Below, one piece after another: positions 8,390 through 17,350 of a stretch of DNA of 64,000 nucleotides. A program made the translations under genes and the position numbers. Under the pieces are notes generated by a model. That model was not told the DNA's origin. It did not search any database and was given only the letters and a program-made list of their open reading frames with translations. The DNA lies in assembly GCA_910588545.1 (NCBI GenBank), contig CAJUOU010000003.1, positions 1-64,000 of the forward strand, written 5' to 3'. Numbering within the stretch: position 1 is the stretch's first letter; each line of letters opens with the position of its first letter. The stretch is from an uncultured Christensenellaceae bacterium (GTDB lineage Bacteria; Bacillota; Clostridia; Christensenellales; UBA3700).

Positions 8390-8800
8390 CTATAAAAAAT
8401 AAATTAATAAGACTACTAGCATTGTTATTAAAACTAAAGACAAATAAAATATTATTTCTGTTTTTGAAAATAAACAATTATAAAATATATTTTTTTTATC
8501 CTTAAATTCAGGTAGATTAGTATTCATATTAAAGTCTATTTTATCTTCAGGCAAAGTACTCACTTTATTATACAAAGTTCTAAATAGTCGCTCCTGCAAA
8601 AGATAATAGGAATCCAATCCCCAAAAAACTACAATAGGTATATAAGCTATCAAACATAAAAGACTTTTATCATTACACCCAAACAATGTAAAAATTCCTG
8701 CTACCAACGTAAGTGTCCAACCTTTTAAAGTAAATGAATTTTTTGCCATTCGATTTATAATTTCTTGTATCATTTCCAAGTGTTTTATTTTACTATCCAT
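8390..8800 (-). CDS. Small membrane protein paired with TIR-like genes (candidate effector)
   Basis: 136 residues: an N-terminal amphipathic helix (about 1-22, with MIQEIINRMAKNSF), transmembrane segments at about 24-42 and 47-64, a soluble FRTLYNKV region with an acidic stretch, and a third strongly hydrophobic C-terminal helix (about 115-136). The N-terminal layout recalls the SLATT/2TM membrane effectors used by nucleotide-signalling defence systems, but I cannot assign a named family. It is first in the operon with an AAGGAG site, immediately upstream of the ThsB-like gene. A pore-forming effector role is inference. Confidence 0.55.
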   Translation of the reverse strand: MDSKIKHLEMIQEIINRMAKNSFTLKGWTLTLVAGIFTLFGCNDKSLLCLIAYIPIVVFWGLDSYYLLQERLFRTLYNKVSTLPEDKIDFNMNTNLPEFKDKKNIFYNCLFSKTEIIFYLSLVLITMLVVLLIYFL

Positions 8801-8883
8801 AACCTAACTCCTTATAAAATATAATTTTCCTTTTTTTAAATGATTCTAATTTTACAATTTTAAAATATACTGAATAAAACTTT

Positions 8884-9426
8884 TTATTTAATCAAACAAT
8901 AGCCTAATTCCAAACGCACTTCTCCGCGTTCGACAGCTTTATCTCCATAACAGGTTATATCATAACCTATCACATTAAAGCCTTGTGCCAAATAAAAAGA
9001 AATTCCGTCCGCATTACTTGTTTGAGTCTCTAACATTAAAAGTCTGGCATTCTTTTGCTTAGCTTTATCTTTTGCTAAGTTCATTAGTTTAGTACCAATG
9101 CCTTGTCGTCTGTAATCTTTTTTTATCCAAAGTTCGGTTACTCTGCACCTGTTTGACCAATCTTCGTAAAACAGTTCTATTACAGCTATTAAATTACCAT
9201 TTAACTCTATGCCATAAGCCTCTGCACCTTGCCAATAATCTGCATACAACCAATCCACACCCCTGTCAGGATTAACAAAAGGTATATCAAATTTTTTCTT
9301 TTGCAAATATGCCTTGTATTCGCCTATAACACTATCAACCTTTAAATCATAATAAAACTCTGATACATAAGAAAAATCTAGTTTATTTCCTTTGTATTTA
9401 TCTTTATCTAACAATTTAATTTCCAT
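8884..9426 (-). CDS. GNAT-family N-acetyltransferase
   Basis: 180 residues with the acetyl-CoA binding motif RRQGIGTKLM (about 111-120), the following LLMLETQTSNADGISFY segment, and a GFNVIGYD end typical of GNAT enzymes. The WLYADYWQGAEAYGI segment may form the substrate side. Drug or small-molecule acetylation is possible, but the substrate cannot be read from sequence. A GGGGG-type ribosome site precedes the start. It lies between the TIR cluster and an ABC exporter gene, all on the minus strand. Confidence 0.8.
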   Translation of the reverse strand: MEIKLLDKDKYKGNKLDFSYVSEFYYDLKVDSVIGEYKAYLQKKKFDIPFVNPDRGVDWLYADYWQGAEAYGIELNGNLIAVIELFYEDWSNRCRVTELWIKKDYRRQGIGTKLMNLAKDKAKQKNARLLMLETQTSNADGISFYLAQGFNVIGYDITCYGDKAVERGEVRLELGYCLIK

Positions 9427-9532
9427 ACTTTCCCCCTTTACGCTAAATAAAATTATATTTTATAGCAATTTAATATCTATTTTCAGCAAGATATTTCCAA
9501 AATGCTTACATATATCCTATCGACAAGTTATT

Positions 9533-11263
9533 TCAAACATTAAGCATTTTATAATATATTCCACCTTTTGTAATAAGTTCATCGTGAGTACCACGCTCTG
9601 CTATTCCATCATTATCCAAAACTATTATTTCGTCCGCACCACGAATAGTCGACAACCTATGAGCGATTATTATGCTTGTTCTTCCAGCGCTTAATTTTTC
9701 AAGAGATTTTTGCACTAGTCTTTCCGACTCATTATCAAGCGCACTTGTTGCCTCGTCCAAAATCAAAATAGGCGGATTTTTCAAAAACACTCTTGCAATG
9801 CTAATACGTTGTTTTTGTCCACCCGATAATTTTACTCCGCGCTCTCCGACAAAAGTATCGTAACCCTTTGGCAAGCTTTCTATAAACTCGTCTGCACCAC
9901 TTGCTTTTGCGGCTTGTTTTATTTCCTCGTCAGTTGCATTTGGCTTACCGTAAGCTATATTTTCACGGATAGTACCCGAAAACATATATACATCCTGCTG
10001 CACAATACCAATATGCTTACGCAAAGACTTTAATTTTATGTTTCTTATATCCACACCGTCAATTAAAATCTCGCCGCTCTCGACTTCAAAAAATCTAGGT
10101 ATCAAATTGCTTAAAGTAGTTTTTCCACTTCCGCTTGCACCAATAAGGGCAATATTTTTTCCAGCAGGTATTTCCAAATTTAGATTATGAAAAACTTTGG
10201 TATCGTCATCGCCGTATCCGAATGTCAAATCACGGATAGTAATATCCCCGTTTACGTTAGATAGCTCTATTGCGCCATCATTATCTACTATTTCAGGAGG
10301 AGTATCTATAATTTCAAAAAACCTTTCAACGCCCGTCATTCCTCTGCCGAATTGCTCGGTAAATTCAACTAATCTGCGAACAGACTGCAAAAGTGTACTT
10401 ACAAAAAGCAGTGATGCACTAAATTCTCCTATTCCCAACATGCCATAAGCGAGAAACAATCCTCCTGCAATAACAACAACGATATACATTAGACCATCAA
10501 AAAACCTTGTAACGCTGTGAAATCCCGACATTGCCTTATACATTGTTTTGCGGACTTTTAAAAAAGCTTTATTTCCACGCTCGAATTTTTCTTGCTCTAC
10601 ACTTTCATTTGCAAAAGACTTTACAACGCGTATGCCAAGCAAACTATCTTCCACTTGAGAATTTATTTCTCCCAAAGATTTCCTTTGTGCTCTAAATGCA
10701 GCATGCATTTTTTTGCTGAAATAAGTGGAAAAAATCAACATGATTGGTATCATTGCAAAAATTATCAATGTCATGTAAACATTAAATGTACATAAAATTG
10801 CAAAAGAAACAATGATTTTTAGCCCTGCGATATAAAACTCTTCGGGGCAATGGTGTGCAAACTCCGTCACATCAAACAAATCGGTAGTTATCCTTGACAT
10901 AAGCTGTCCGATTTTTGTTTCGTTATAGTACTTATGCGACATTTGTTGCAAATGAGCAAACATTTCACGGCGCATATCCGCTTCAATCTTACTGCCCATA
11001 TAATGCCCTATATACTGCATATAATAATTTGATGCGGTATCCACAATCCTTAGTCCAAGATATATTGCACCGATAATAAGTATATACTGTACAGTCAAAT
11101 TTGCAATGTTTGCTATCGCCCTGTCGGTAATGTCCTTAACGAGCAATGGGAATATAACTTCGCATACAATGGTCAATGTCGCACAGAGCAAATCAATAAG
11201 CATTATCCGCCAATAATTGCGATAATACGGTACAAACCGCTTTAACAATTTACTGTTTTTCAT
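9533..11263 (-). CDS. ABC exporter half-transporter (MsbA/multidrug type)
   Basis: 576 residues: six predicted membrane helices in residues 1-310, then an ATPase domain with Walker A GASGSGKTTL (about 366-375), signature LSGGQKQR, Walker B ILILDEATSALD and the switch histidine in IIAHRLSTI. It probably works as a homodimer exporting lipids or drugs across the cytoplasmic membrane. No partner half-transporter is adjacent. A GGAG site lies before the ATG. The substrate is unknown. Confidence 0.9.
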   Translation of the reverse strand: MKNSKLLKRFVPYYRNYWRIMLIDLLCATLTIVCEVIFPLLVKDITDRAIANIANLTVQYILIIGAIYLGLRIVDTASNYYMQYIGHYMGSKIEADMRREMFAHLQQMSHKYYNETKIGQLMSRITTDLFDVTEFAHHCPEEFYIAGLKIIVSFAILCTFNVYMTLIIFAMIPIMLIFSTYFSKKMHAAFRAQRKSLGEINSQVEDSLLGIRVVKSFANESVEQEKFERGNKAFLKVRKTMYKAMSGFHSVTRFFDGLMYIVVVIAGGLFLAYGMLGIGEFSASLLFVSTLLQSVRRLVEFTEQFGRGMTGVERFFEIIDTPPEIVDNDGAIELSNVNGDITIRDLTFGYGDDDTKVFHNLNLEIPAGKNIALIGASGSGKTTLSNLIPRFFEVESGEILIDGVDIRNIKLKSLRKHIGIVQQDVYMFSGTIRENIAYGKPNATDEEIKQAAKASGADEFIESLPKGYDTFVGERGVKLSGGQKQRISIARVFLKNPPILILDEATSALDNESERLVQKSLEKLSAGRTSIIIAHRLSTIRGADEIIVLDNDGIAERGTHDELITKGGIYYKMLNV

Positions 11264-11550
11264 TTATTCTCCTATAACTAAACAATTAACCAAAAAAAAT
11301 TAATTGTAAAATATTACAATACTTATATTATAAAACTGTATTTCAATATAATTATTATAACATTTCCATATCCATTTTTCAAGTCTTTAATGCTTATATA
11401 AGCAACAAAAAAGTTGACTTATCGCACCTCTTAAATGGCAAAATTATGACATACTAATATCTACACCATTAATTTAGTATCGCACATTTTTAAAGTTATC
11501 GATAAAAGCACTTTGTATTGTAAAAGCAAATTTACATATACATATAGATT

Positions 11551-11579
11551 TTGTTCAAAAAGTATGTTATACTTATTAT
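11551..11579 (+). promoter_or_regulatory. Promoter of the APH-like gene
   Basis: TTGTTC at 11551-11556, 17-bp spacer, TATTAT at 11574-11579. The predicted start near 11586 falls in the left arm of the long inverted repeat described next. The rest of 11264-11550 is AT-rich with no gene seen. Confidence 0.55.
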
Positions 11580-11722
11580 GCTACACATTTGAATATCCTT
11601 TCAAAGAGAGTGTTATAGTTATAAGCATATTCTCTCCTTTGATTGGATGAATGTGTAGCAACATTGAGAGAGGCGTTTTTGGCGTATTTCTCAACAGAAA
11701 CAAGCTTTTTTCATAAGGAGGA
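11580..11722 (+). promoter_or_regulatory. Structured leader upstream of the APH-like gene
   Basis: Three nested or consecutive pairings are visible. GCTACACATT (11580-11589) is perfectly complementary to AATGTGTAGC (11650-11659). Inside, TCAAAG+AGAG (11601-11610) pairs with CTCT+CTTTGA (11632-11642) with one bulge. Then TTGAGA (11664-11669) pairs with TCTCAA (11689-11694). The leader ends at AAGGAGG before the ATG at 11728. I do not recognise a known riboswitch or T-box. Because the outer left arm overlaps the predicted transcription start, it could instead be an operator. Confidence 0.45.
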
Positions 11723-11727
11723 AAAAT

Positions 11728-12681
11728 ATGAAAGTAGAAAGAATTGAAGCTATCGCTCTTGACAAAAAAACTGCTGAGCAGTATGCAAAAAAAATTGCTT
11801 ATGAGCAAATGGGACAAATGGTAAAAAATGTTAAATATCTAGGAGGCGGCTCATTCGGCAGTGCGTACAAGATAGTTTTTATAGATGGCAAAAAAATAGT
11901 CATCAAATTTTTAAGAGCTAAGAATATGTTAGAAAAAGAAATTTATGACCTTGATTTGCTTGCCTCAAATTGCTCCGTTAAATTTCCAAAAGTCCTATTT
12001 TCTCAAAAAGCAAACAATGAAATCCCTGTCGATTGTTATGGTATGGATTTGATTGAAGGTAGTAATGCCATATTTTCAATTAAATTGCTTTTAAAATCTA
12101 AGAAAAATCGCAAGAAATTTGCAGATGAGGTTGTGACTGCAATTCACGACATCCATTGTTGCAAAAACGAAAAATTCGGAGATACCCTGTCCCCTACATA
12201 TAGCTGCTGGATAGATTTTTATAAACCTTATGCAAAGCAAATTTTGGTTATAGCGGAAGAAATGTTCGCTAGCGGCGAACTACCCAAAAAAGTCATTGAA
12301 ACAATGCGTGCTGCGTGGGAAAAGTTTGACATAATATTTTCTGAAGAAGTGAAGGCGGCATCTTTAATTCACGGGGATTTTAACATTGCAAATATGATGA
12401 TTGACAAAAAACAAAAATTAAGCGGTTTTATCGACCCGCTAAACTCAATGTATGCAGACCTTGAATATGACCTGTTTCAGTTTGATAATCTAACCGGCAA
12501 ATGGTTTTATCTTCGTAAAACATACATTGAAAAATATGGTGCAAGCAATTACTGCGATGCTAAGTGCGCTTTTTATGGGCTTTTTAATGAAGTATATTGT
12601 TATATAAAATCAGGAATGCTTGTAAAATTCATTATGAATCCACTTGTAAAAAATATGAAAAAGAGGTTAGCACAATTATGA
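11728..12681 (+). CDS. Aminoglycoside phosphotransferase-like kinase
   Basis: 317 residues with the APH/choline-kinase fold: a glycine-rich loop LGGGSFGSAYK (about 39-49), VIKF with the ATP-binding lysine, the catalytic loop HGDFNIANMM, and the metal-binding acidic segment FIDPLNSMYADLEYD. These enzymes phosphorylate small alcohols or aminoglycosides with ATP; the substrate is unclear here. An excellent AAGGAGG site precedes the start. The stop overlaps the start of the following hydrolase pseudogene (ATGATG over TGA), so the two were an operon. A structured leader lies upstream. Confidence 0.8.
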   Translation: MKVERIEAIALDKKTAEQYAKKIAYEQMGQMVKNVKYLGGGSFGSAYKIVFIDGKKIVIKFLRAKNMLEKEIYDLDLLASNCSVKFPKVLFSQKANNEIPVDCYGMDLIEGSNAIFSIKLLLKSKKNRKKFADEVVTAIHDIHCCKNEKFGDTLSPTYSCWIDFYKPYAKQILVIAEEMFASGELPKKVIETMRAAWEKFDIIFSEEVKAASLIHGDFNIANMMIDKKQKLSGFIDPLNSMYADLEYDLFQFDNLTGKWFYLRKTYIEKYGASNYCDAKCAFYGLFNEVYCYIKSGMLVKFIMNPLVKNMKKRLAQL

Positions 12682-13594
12682 TGTCTTTTGGTGCAAAAAT
12701 TACAAGCTGGATTATAAGATTATACACTTATAAATATCGAAAAAATCATTTATCACTTTCTCGTTCGGTGAAATTTAAAAATAAAAAATACAATGCACCT
12801 AAAGGTTATAGTTTTGAAATAAAAGAAATCGTAAATTCAAAATTTGAAATTTTATCTCCAAATAAGCCTAATGAGGATTATGCTATAGTACATTTTCATG
12901 GTGGCGGCAGCACTCAAAAAATGAATAGTATGTATAGAAAAGCCACCGAAAAATTATGTAAGCTTTCAAATGCAAAAGTCTATTCTATCGACTATAAAAC
13001 AGGAGAAACCTTGTATATCCTTCTGTGCATAATGAATGTTACACAGCTTATGTGGACCTCATTTCAACAATTCTCAAAGACAAAAAAATTATTATGGTAG
13101 GCGATAGTTTTGGTGCTAATATTATATTATCAACTTGCCTTAGACTCCGTGATAAAAATCTTCCTATGCCAAAGGCCATAGTTTCCATATCTTGCTGCAT
13201 CGACCTTGCAGCAACAGATAGTTCCTACGAAAAAAATTGCCATAGAGACCCTTTATATTCTTTACCTAAAAATCAAAGCTTTAAGGAACACGAAAAAGAT
13301 ATTCGACGAATTATAAAATACATAGGCAACACTTCCCCCTATGATAAATATTTATCTCCTGCCTATGCAGAATTTGATGGGTTTCCTCCAATTCTAATTC
13401 AATGTGGAGAAGCCGAAACTTCCGAAAGTGACAATGATATGCTCTACGAAAAAGCATTGAAATGCGGAGTAAAAGCCAAACTTACAAAATATTATGGAAT
13501 GTGGCACGACTTTCAGTATCTTACTCCTTTTTTGAAAGAAAGCAAAAAAGCATGGCAAGAAATCGGCGAGTTTATACATTCTATTATGTATTAA
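12678..13594 (+). pseudogene. Alpha/beta hydrolase (HSL-like), frameshifted
   Basis: Two overlapping frames together encode one hormone-sensitive-lipase-type hydrolase. The first supplies the oxyanion motif VHFHGGGS and ends in unrelated residues. The second supplies the nucleophile motif GDSFGAN, an acidic region (AETSESDND) and the catalytic His in MWHDFQ. The frame changes at about 13014-13019, where a TATAT run looks like a two-base expansion: removing two bases restores a smooth LYPSVHNE join. The start is the ATG at 12678, or the one at 12681, overlapping the APH stop. The gene is probably inactive, unless this is a sequencing error. Confidence 0.75.
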
Positions 13595-13768
13595 TAAAAT
13601 TTGGTATATGATGACGCACTATCATTAACATTTTATAACAAAAAATAATTTTTTAACAATGTAGGATATTGCATACATACTTTAAATTTATCATATTATA
13701 TAGTAGAAATATCAAATAAACAGCTTAATATTTAATGACATAAACTTGTTATATATGAAATTATTAAT

Positions 13769-13814
13769 TACTACATACTAGGTCCCAAACAGGAGCGGTA
13801 TTGTAGTACTTTTT
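13769..13814 (+). promoter_or_regulatory. Hairpin before the DUF11 gene
   Basis: TACTACA (13769-13775) and TGTAGTA (13802-13808) form a perfect 7-bp stem around a GC-richer loop (GGTCCCAAACAGGAGCGG), followed by CTTTTT. It could be a weak terminator or attenuator in the leader of the next gene. No known RNA class recognised. Confidence 0.35.
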
Positions 13815-13832
13815 AATTAGGAGCGTATAATT

Positions 13833-14607
13833 ATGATTATACCAAACACATCGGCAGTCATTTATAATGCCGTACCGCCAAACGAAGCCGGAAAACGCGG
13901 AAGTCTTTCAAGCAACACAGTTAATACAGAAGTTTTATCCGATGCAATAACAAAAGTAATTAAAACCGATAAAACTTTTGTTAATGCCGGCGAAATCTTT
14001 CATAATACCATTACAATAACAAACAACTCATCGGCAGTTTTAGGCCCGACCCATATCGTAAACAATGCACCCAATGGTACAAGTTATATTGATGGAAGCG
14101 TTAAGATAAATGGAGTAACAAAGCCAAACTCTAACCCTATTACAGGAGTCCTTATTCCTAACCTAAACCCTGGCGAATCGGTTACAATCGAGTACGATAT
14201 GCAAGTAAACAAACCCTTCGACGGTAAACACAATTACAAACTCGGCTGATTTCCAATTTAGTGTGAACGACCCTAAAAGAGGTAATGTAACCTTCTCCGA
14301 ATCTACAAACGAGGTTACAATAAATGTTATTTCGGCAAATCTTGAAGTTGTGAAAACCGTCGACAAAGCGTTTGCTGTTAAAGGCGAAACATTGACCTAT
14401 ACCATCACATTTACGAATAAAGGTAATATCAATATAAACGATATTTATTTTACAGATAATATCCCTCAAGGCACCACTTTCGTAGAAAAATCCGTATTGA
14501 TTAACGGACAAAATATCCCTGCCTACCGTCCGGACATCGGATACAGCGTAGCAAATTTGCCACCTAATGTCAGTGCAACAACAAGCTTTCAAGTAACGAT
14601 AGATTGA
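13833..14607 (+). pseudogene. DUF11-type repeat-domain protein, frameshifted
   Basis: Two frames together give an approximately 255-residue protein made of two DUF11-like surface modules. The first has VIKTDKTFVNAGEIFHNTIT then TITNNSSAV; the second has EVVKTVDKAFAVKGETLTYT then ITFTNKG. The first frame stops at 14247-14249, but the other frame already reads NTITNSADFQFSVND from about 14227, so a single-base change near 14215-14235 broke the gene. There is no signal peptide and no sorting signal. An AGGAG site fixes the start. Small DUF11 proteins occur in Gram-positive anaerobes, with unknown role. Confidence 0.65.
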
Positions 14608-14671
14608 TTATTTTCAATTAATAGTCCCGGAGAAATTTGTTATAGTCATTTTTATAATGACTTACAATACA

Positions 14672-14709
14672 AAACAGCACTTATACTCTTTTAAGTATAA
14701 GTGCTGTTT
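14672..14709. terminator. Strong hairpin, probable terminator
   Basis: Perfect 16-bp stem (14672-14687 with 14694-14709, core CAGCACTTATACT) and a 6-nt loop. It lies 65 nt after the DUF11 stop, and one of the two hairpins here probably ends that transcript. Confidence 0.6.
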
Positions 14710-14839
14710 AAAGCAATATTTTTATTTATCAATGCAATTCGTCGTTGTAACAAATTATCTTCCACATAAACGAATGTTTATACATAACCTTTTTCATATT
14801 TATAAATTAAAGTCTTTATTTATAATACAAGATAAAAAT

Positions 14840-14880
14840 AAGCATCAAGTAACAAATTTTTGTTATTGATGCTTCAATTT
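14840..14880 (+). terminator. Second hairpin with T-run
   Basis: AAGCATCA (14840-14847) and TGATGCTT (14867-14874) with additional internal pairing (GTAACAAA/TTGTTA), followed by CAATTTTT. The rest of 14608-15168 has no gene apart from the rlmD remnant at 14997. Confidence 0.6.
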
Positions 14881-14996
14881 TTACAAATTGTATCGATTTT
14901 TAATACGATATTTGATTGTTTTAGCAAAAAAAAACGTTATCACTTCTCTCGGAGCAAGTTAGAATTTAGATATCCCTAATAATCTATATTTTTAAA

Positions 14997-15042
14997 TCAA
15001 CTATCTTTTCGGTTGAGACAAACGAGAGTTTCGATATGGGAG
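14997..15042 (-). pseudogene. Remnant or alternative copy of the rlmD 3' end (putative attachment-site repeat)
   Basis: Read on the minus strand, this stretch encodes SHIETLVCLNRKDS followed by a stop, almost the same as the real RlmD C-terminus SHIETLVCLDRK. At the DNA level 15006-15042 matches 20124-20160 at 31 of 37 positions, and five of the six differences are silent third-codon changes. Upstream of the serine codon the similarity ends abruptly. The two copies bracket the restriction-modification cassette. Confidence 0.6.
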
Positions 15043-15168
15043 AAGCCTACCAAAGGTATAAAATTCTCACTAAATCATAGTATGCTACAATAAAAAGTCT
15101 TGATATACATAGCCAAATCTATTTTGTTGAATTTTTTGATTTTTCATATTTATTTTATCTTATCTACT

Positions 15169-17346
15169 TCAAATTAATATATCATTTAATGGTCTATATT
15201 CTTTGCTACCACGCTCATATTTTTGATACATATCAGTAGTGATTAACAATTTTCTTGTACCCTTATTAAACACTACAAAACCACCTTTCATATTGTGCCT
15301 ATCAAGATAATCTTTCAAATATTTAAATTTTATTTCTGACCAATCGTCAATATCCTCGTTATTCCCTTTTGCAGAAACTCCACCTTTTGTTTCTATAATC
15401 CAAATTTCATTTTTAATACTAACAATATAGTCGGGATAAAATAGTTTTTGCTTATCTCCTGCATCATATGCAATAGAAAAATACTCTAATCCTTTATCAC
15501 CATTTTTATAAAACCAATCCGCATTGTCTTCGCACCAATACTCAAACTCTATTTCAACGGCAGATTTTTTGTTTCCACTAAACACATATCCATCATACAC
15601 ATTTTTAGTAAATTCAACAAATTCAACTGGATCATAAAAAACTTTCGATTCATTAGGGAATGTAAAAGCTATTTCATTTTTATGTTCATTGGCAGCGGCA
15701 AGTTGCATTGCGCCAGTAATAGCAGATTTAATATCTCGTTTTAAAATATCTATATTGTTTATTACAAATGAATACAATTCTTTTGTTGGCAAGTCAAGTA
15801 TGTTATTAGATGCTTTTACACTAGCATCAAATAATCTTCTAAGAATTGTAACCATATTCTCGTATCTAATCAAAGCTGTATCAGCAATCTGTCCAACATC
15901 GTGATGAAATTGTCGTCCATATTCATGAGTATTCATTTGTTTTCTTATTTCGCCATGATTTAGAGCGTCAATATTTTCTTTCTTTAATAGTTGTATATTA
16001 CCCTGACTAAAAGTTCTTTTAATTTCTTCACCAAAAATATACCCTCTAGCCTCAAAAGCAGCTCTGTTATTTTTAAAACTACTTGTCAAAGAAAACTTGT
16101 CTTTATACCAAGTATAAATTTTCTTTAATGTAGTTACAGGATCATTTTGAATAGCACTATTTGAACGAATTTCTTTAATCAAAGAAAATACCTTAAACTC
16201 CTTCTTTAAGAATATTACCTTAGATTCTCCTGCTCTATTGGTACTATTTTTTGTTCCCTCAATATATTTCTCATCAAATGTATATAGGTAACAATTATCC
16301 AAATGTATATTATCATAATGCTCTGCTTCTGGCATACGACGGATACGACCTATTGATTGTATTTCAAAAGTTTCTGACATATTATCACGAAGTTTTACCA
16401 ATATTTGAGCACGCGGACAATCCCAACCCAATGCTACTGCTTGTTTAATAATAACAGCTACTGGCTGAGCATCAATATCATCAATACTTTCCAAATTCTC
16501 CTTTTGATTAGAAAGCCATACGGCAAGTTTCTTGTTAAAATAATTAATACCTACTGTATCCAAATATCTTTCAACATCTGCTTGTAACGACTCCGATTTA
16601 TTTGGCAGTTGAATAACTATCAAGGGATTAACTTTGCTATTTATTTTTCTGTACTCTGCCACCAGTTTAGCTTGCTTTTCCAATGCCACTTCTAGTAGAT
16701 AATTTACCTCATTATCCACTGCAATACCACTTTGTACATTTTCATTGATGCAAATGTTCTTCTTGATTAGCCCTTCTGCAATAACATCTTCTTCATCTAT
16801 TTCGATTAATTTTGCATTCCCATAATTCAATGGCGTAGCTGATGCTCTAATAATTTTTTCTGCGTTAAACAAACTGATTATTTCATTAGCTTTGTATGTA
16901 TTATTGAAATGTTGTTCATCAACTACCAACATGAATTTAACTCCATCTAACTGAGCTTGGCGAATTCTGCACATCAAATTGTCGTGCTCACTATCTTGAA
17001 TAGCATTATTCTTTTTATTAGTTACCATTTCCCAGTTGATAAAAGCAATATCATTTTGTTCAAAGCCACTTGTTAGCACTTCCCCCAAAAGCTTAGTTTG
17101 AATATTATGTATATAGTTGTCCATTTTATTTTTTGACTGGTCTTCAAGATTTCCCTTTCCTGGTGTAAACCACACAAAACAAGTATTCGCATTCTCCTTT
17201 AAATACCTGTCTATGAAATGTGTAAGAATGATAGTTTTACCACTACCAGTACAACTTTTAAGTACTATCTCTTTTTTATTTTCTCTACAAGCAGATATGA
17301 GCTCTGCTATTGCTCTTTTTTGGAAGTTTTTAAGCGTTAGATTCAT
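15169..17346 (-). CDS. res: Type III restriction enzyme, Res subunit
   Basis: 725 residues: superfamily 2 helicase with Walker A SCTGSGKT (about 31-38), the Walker B variant VVDEQH, SATP motif III, and a QSIGRIRRMPEAEH motif VI. The C-terminal nuclease carries the PD-(D/E)XK signature: Pro638-Asp639 in YPDYIV, then Glu652-Thr-Lys654 in IETKGG. With Mod it forms the ATP-dependent complex that cuts DNA when two unmethylated sites are in opposite orientation. It is shorter than many Res proteins (900-1000 residues) but has all the motifs. Last gene of the mod-DUF4062-res operon, 4 bp after DUF4062, with an AAGGGG site. Confidence 0.9.
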   Translation of the reverse strand: MNLTLKNFQKRAIAELISACRENKKEIVLKSCTGSGKTIILTHFIDRYLKENANTCFVWFTPGKGNLEDQSKNKMDNYIHNIQTKLLGEVLTSGFEQNDIAFINWEMVTNKKNNAIQDSEHDNLMCRIRQAQLDGVKFMLVVDEQHFNNTYKANEIISLFNAEKIIRASATPLNYGNAKLIEIDEEDVIAEGLIKKNICINENVQSGIAVDNEVNYLLEVALEKQAKLVAEYRKINSKVNPLIVIQLPNKSESLQADVERYLDTVGINYFNKKLAVWLSNQKENLESIDDIDAQPVAVIIKQAVALGWDCPRAQILVKLRDNMSETFEIQSIGRIRRMPEAEHYDNIHLDNCYLYTFDEKYIEGTKNSTNRAGESKVIFLKKEFKVFSLIKEIRSNSAIQNDPVTTLKKIYTWYKDKFSLTSSFKNNRAAFEARGYIFGEEIKRTFSQGNIQLLKKENIDALNHGEIRKQMNTHEYGRQFHHDVGQIADTALIRYENMVTILRRLFDASVKASNNILDLPTKELYSFVINNIDILKRDIKSAITGAMQLAAANEHKNEIAFTFPNESKVFYDPVEFVEFTKNVYDGYVFSGNKKSAVEIEFEYWCEDNADWFYKNGDKGLEYFSIAYDAGDKQKLFYPDYIVSIKNEIWIIETKGGVSAKGNNEDIDDWSEIKFKYLKDYLDRHNMKGGFVVFNKGTRKLLITTDMYQKYERGSKEYRPLNDILI

Positions 17347-17350
17347 TTGT

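Noticed and set aside
11581..11817. A 78-codon minus-strand frame over the APH leader and gene start
   Set aside because: It overlaps the structured leader and the well-supported APH start on the other strand, and has no ribosome site.
14657..14869. A 70-codon plus-strand frame after the DUF11 pseudogene
   Set aside because: It runs through two strong hairpins with T-runs and has no recognisable features, so it is non-coding.
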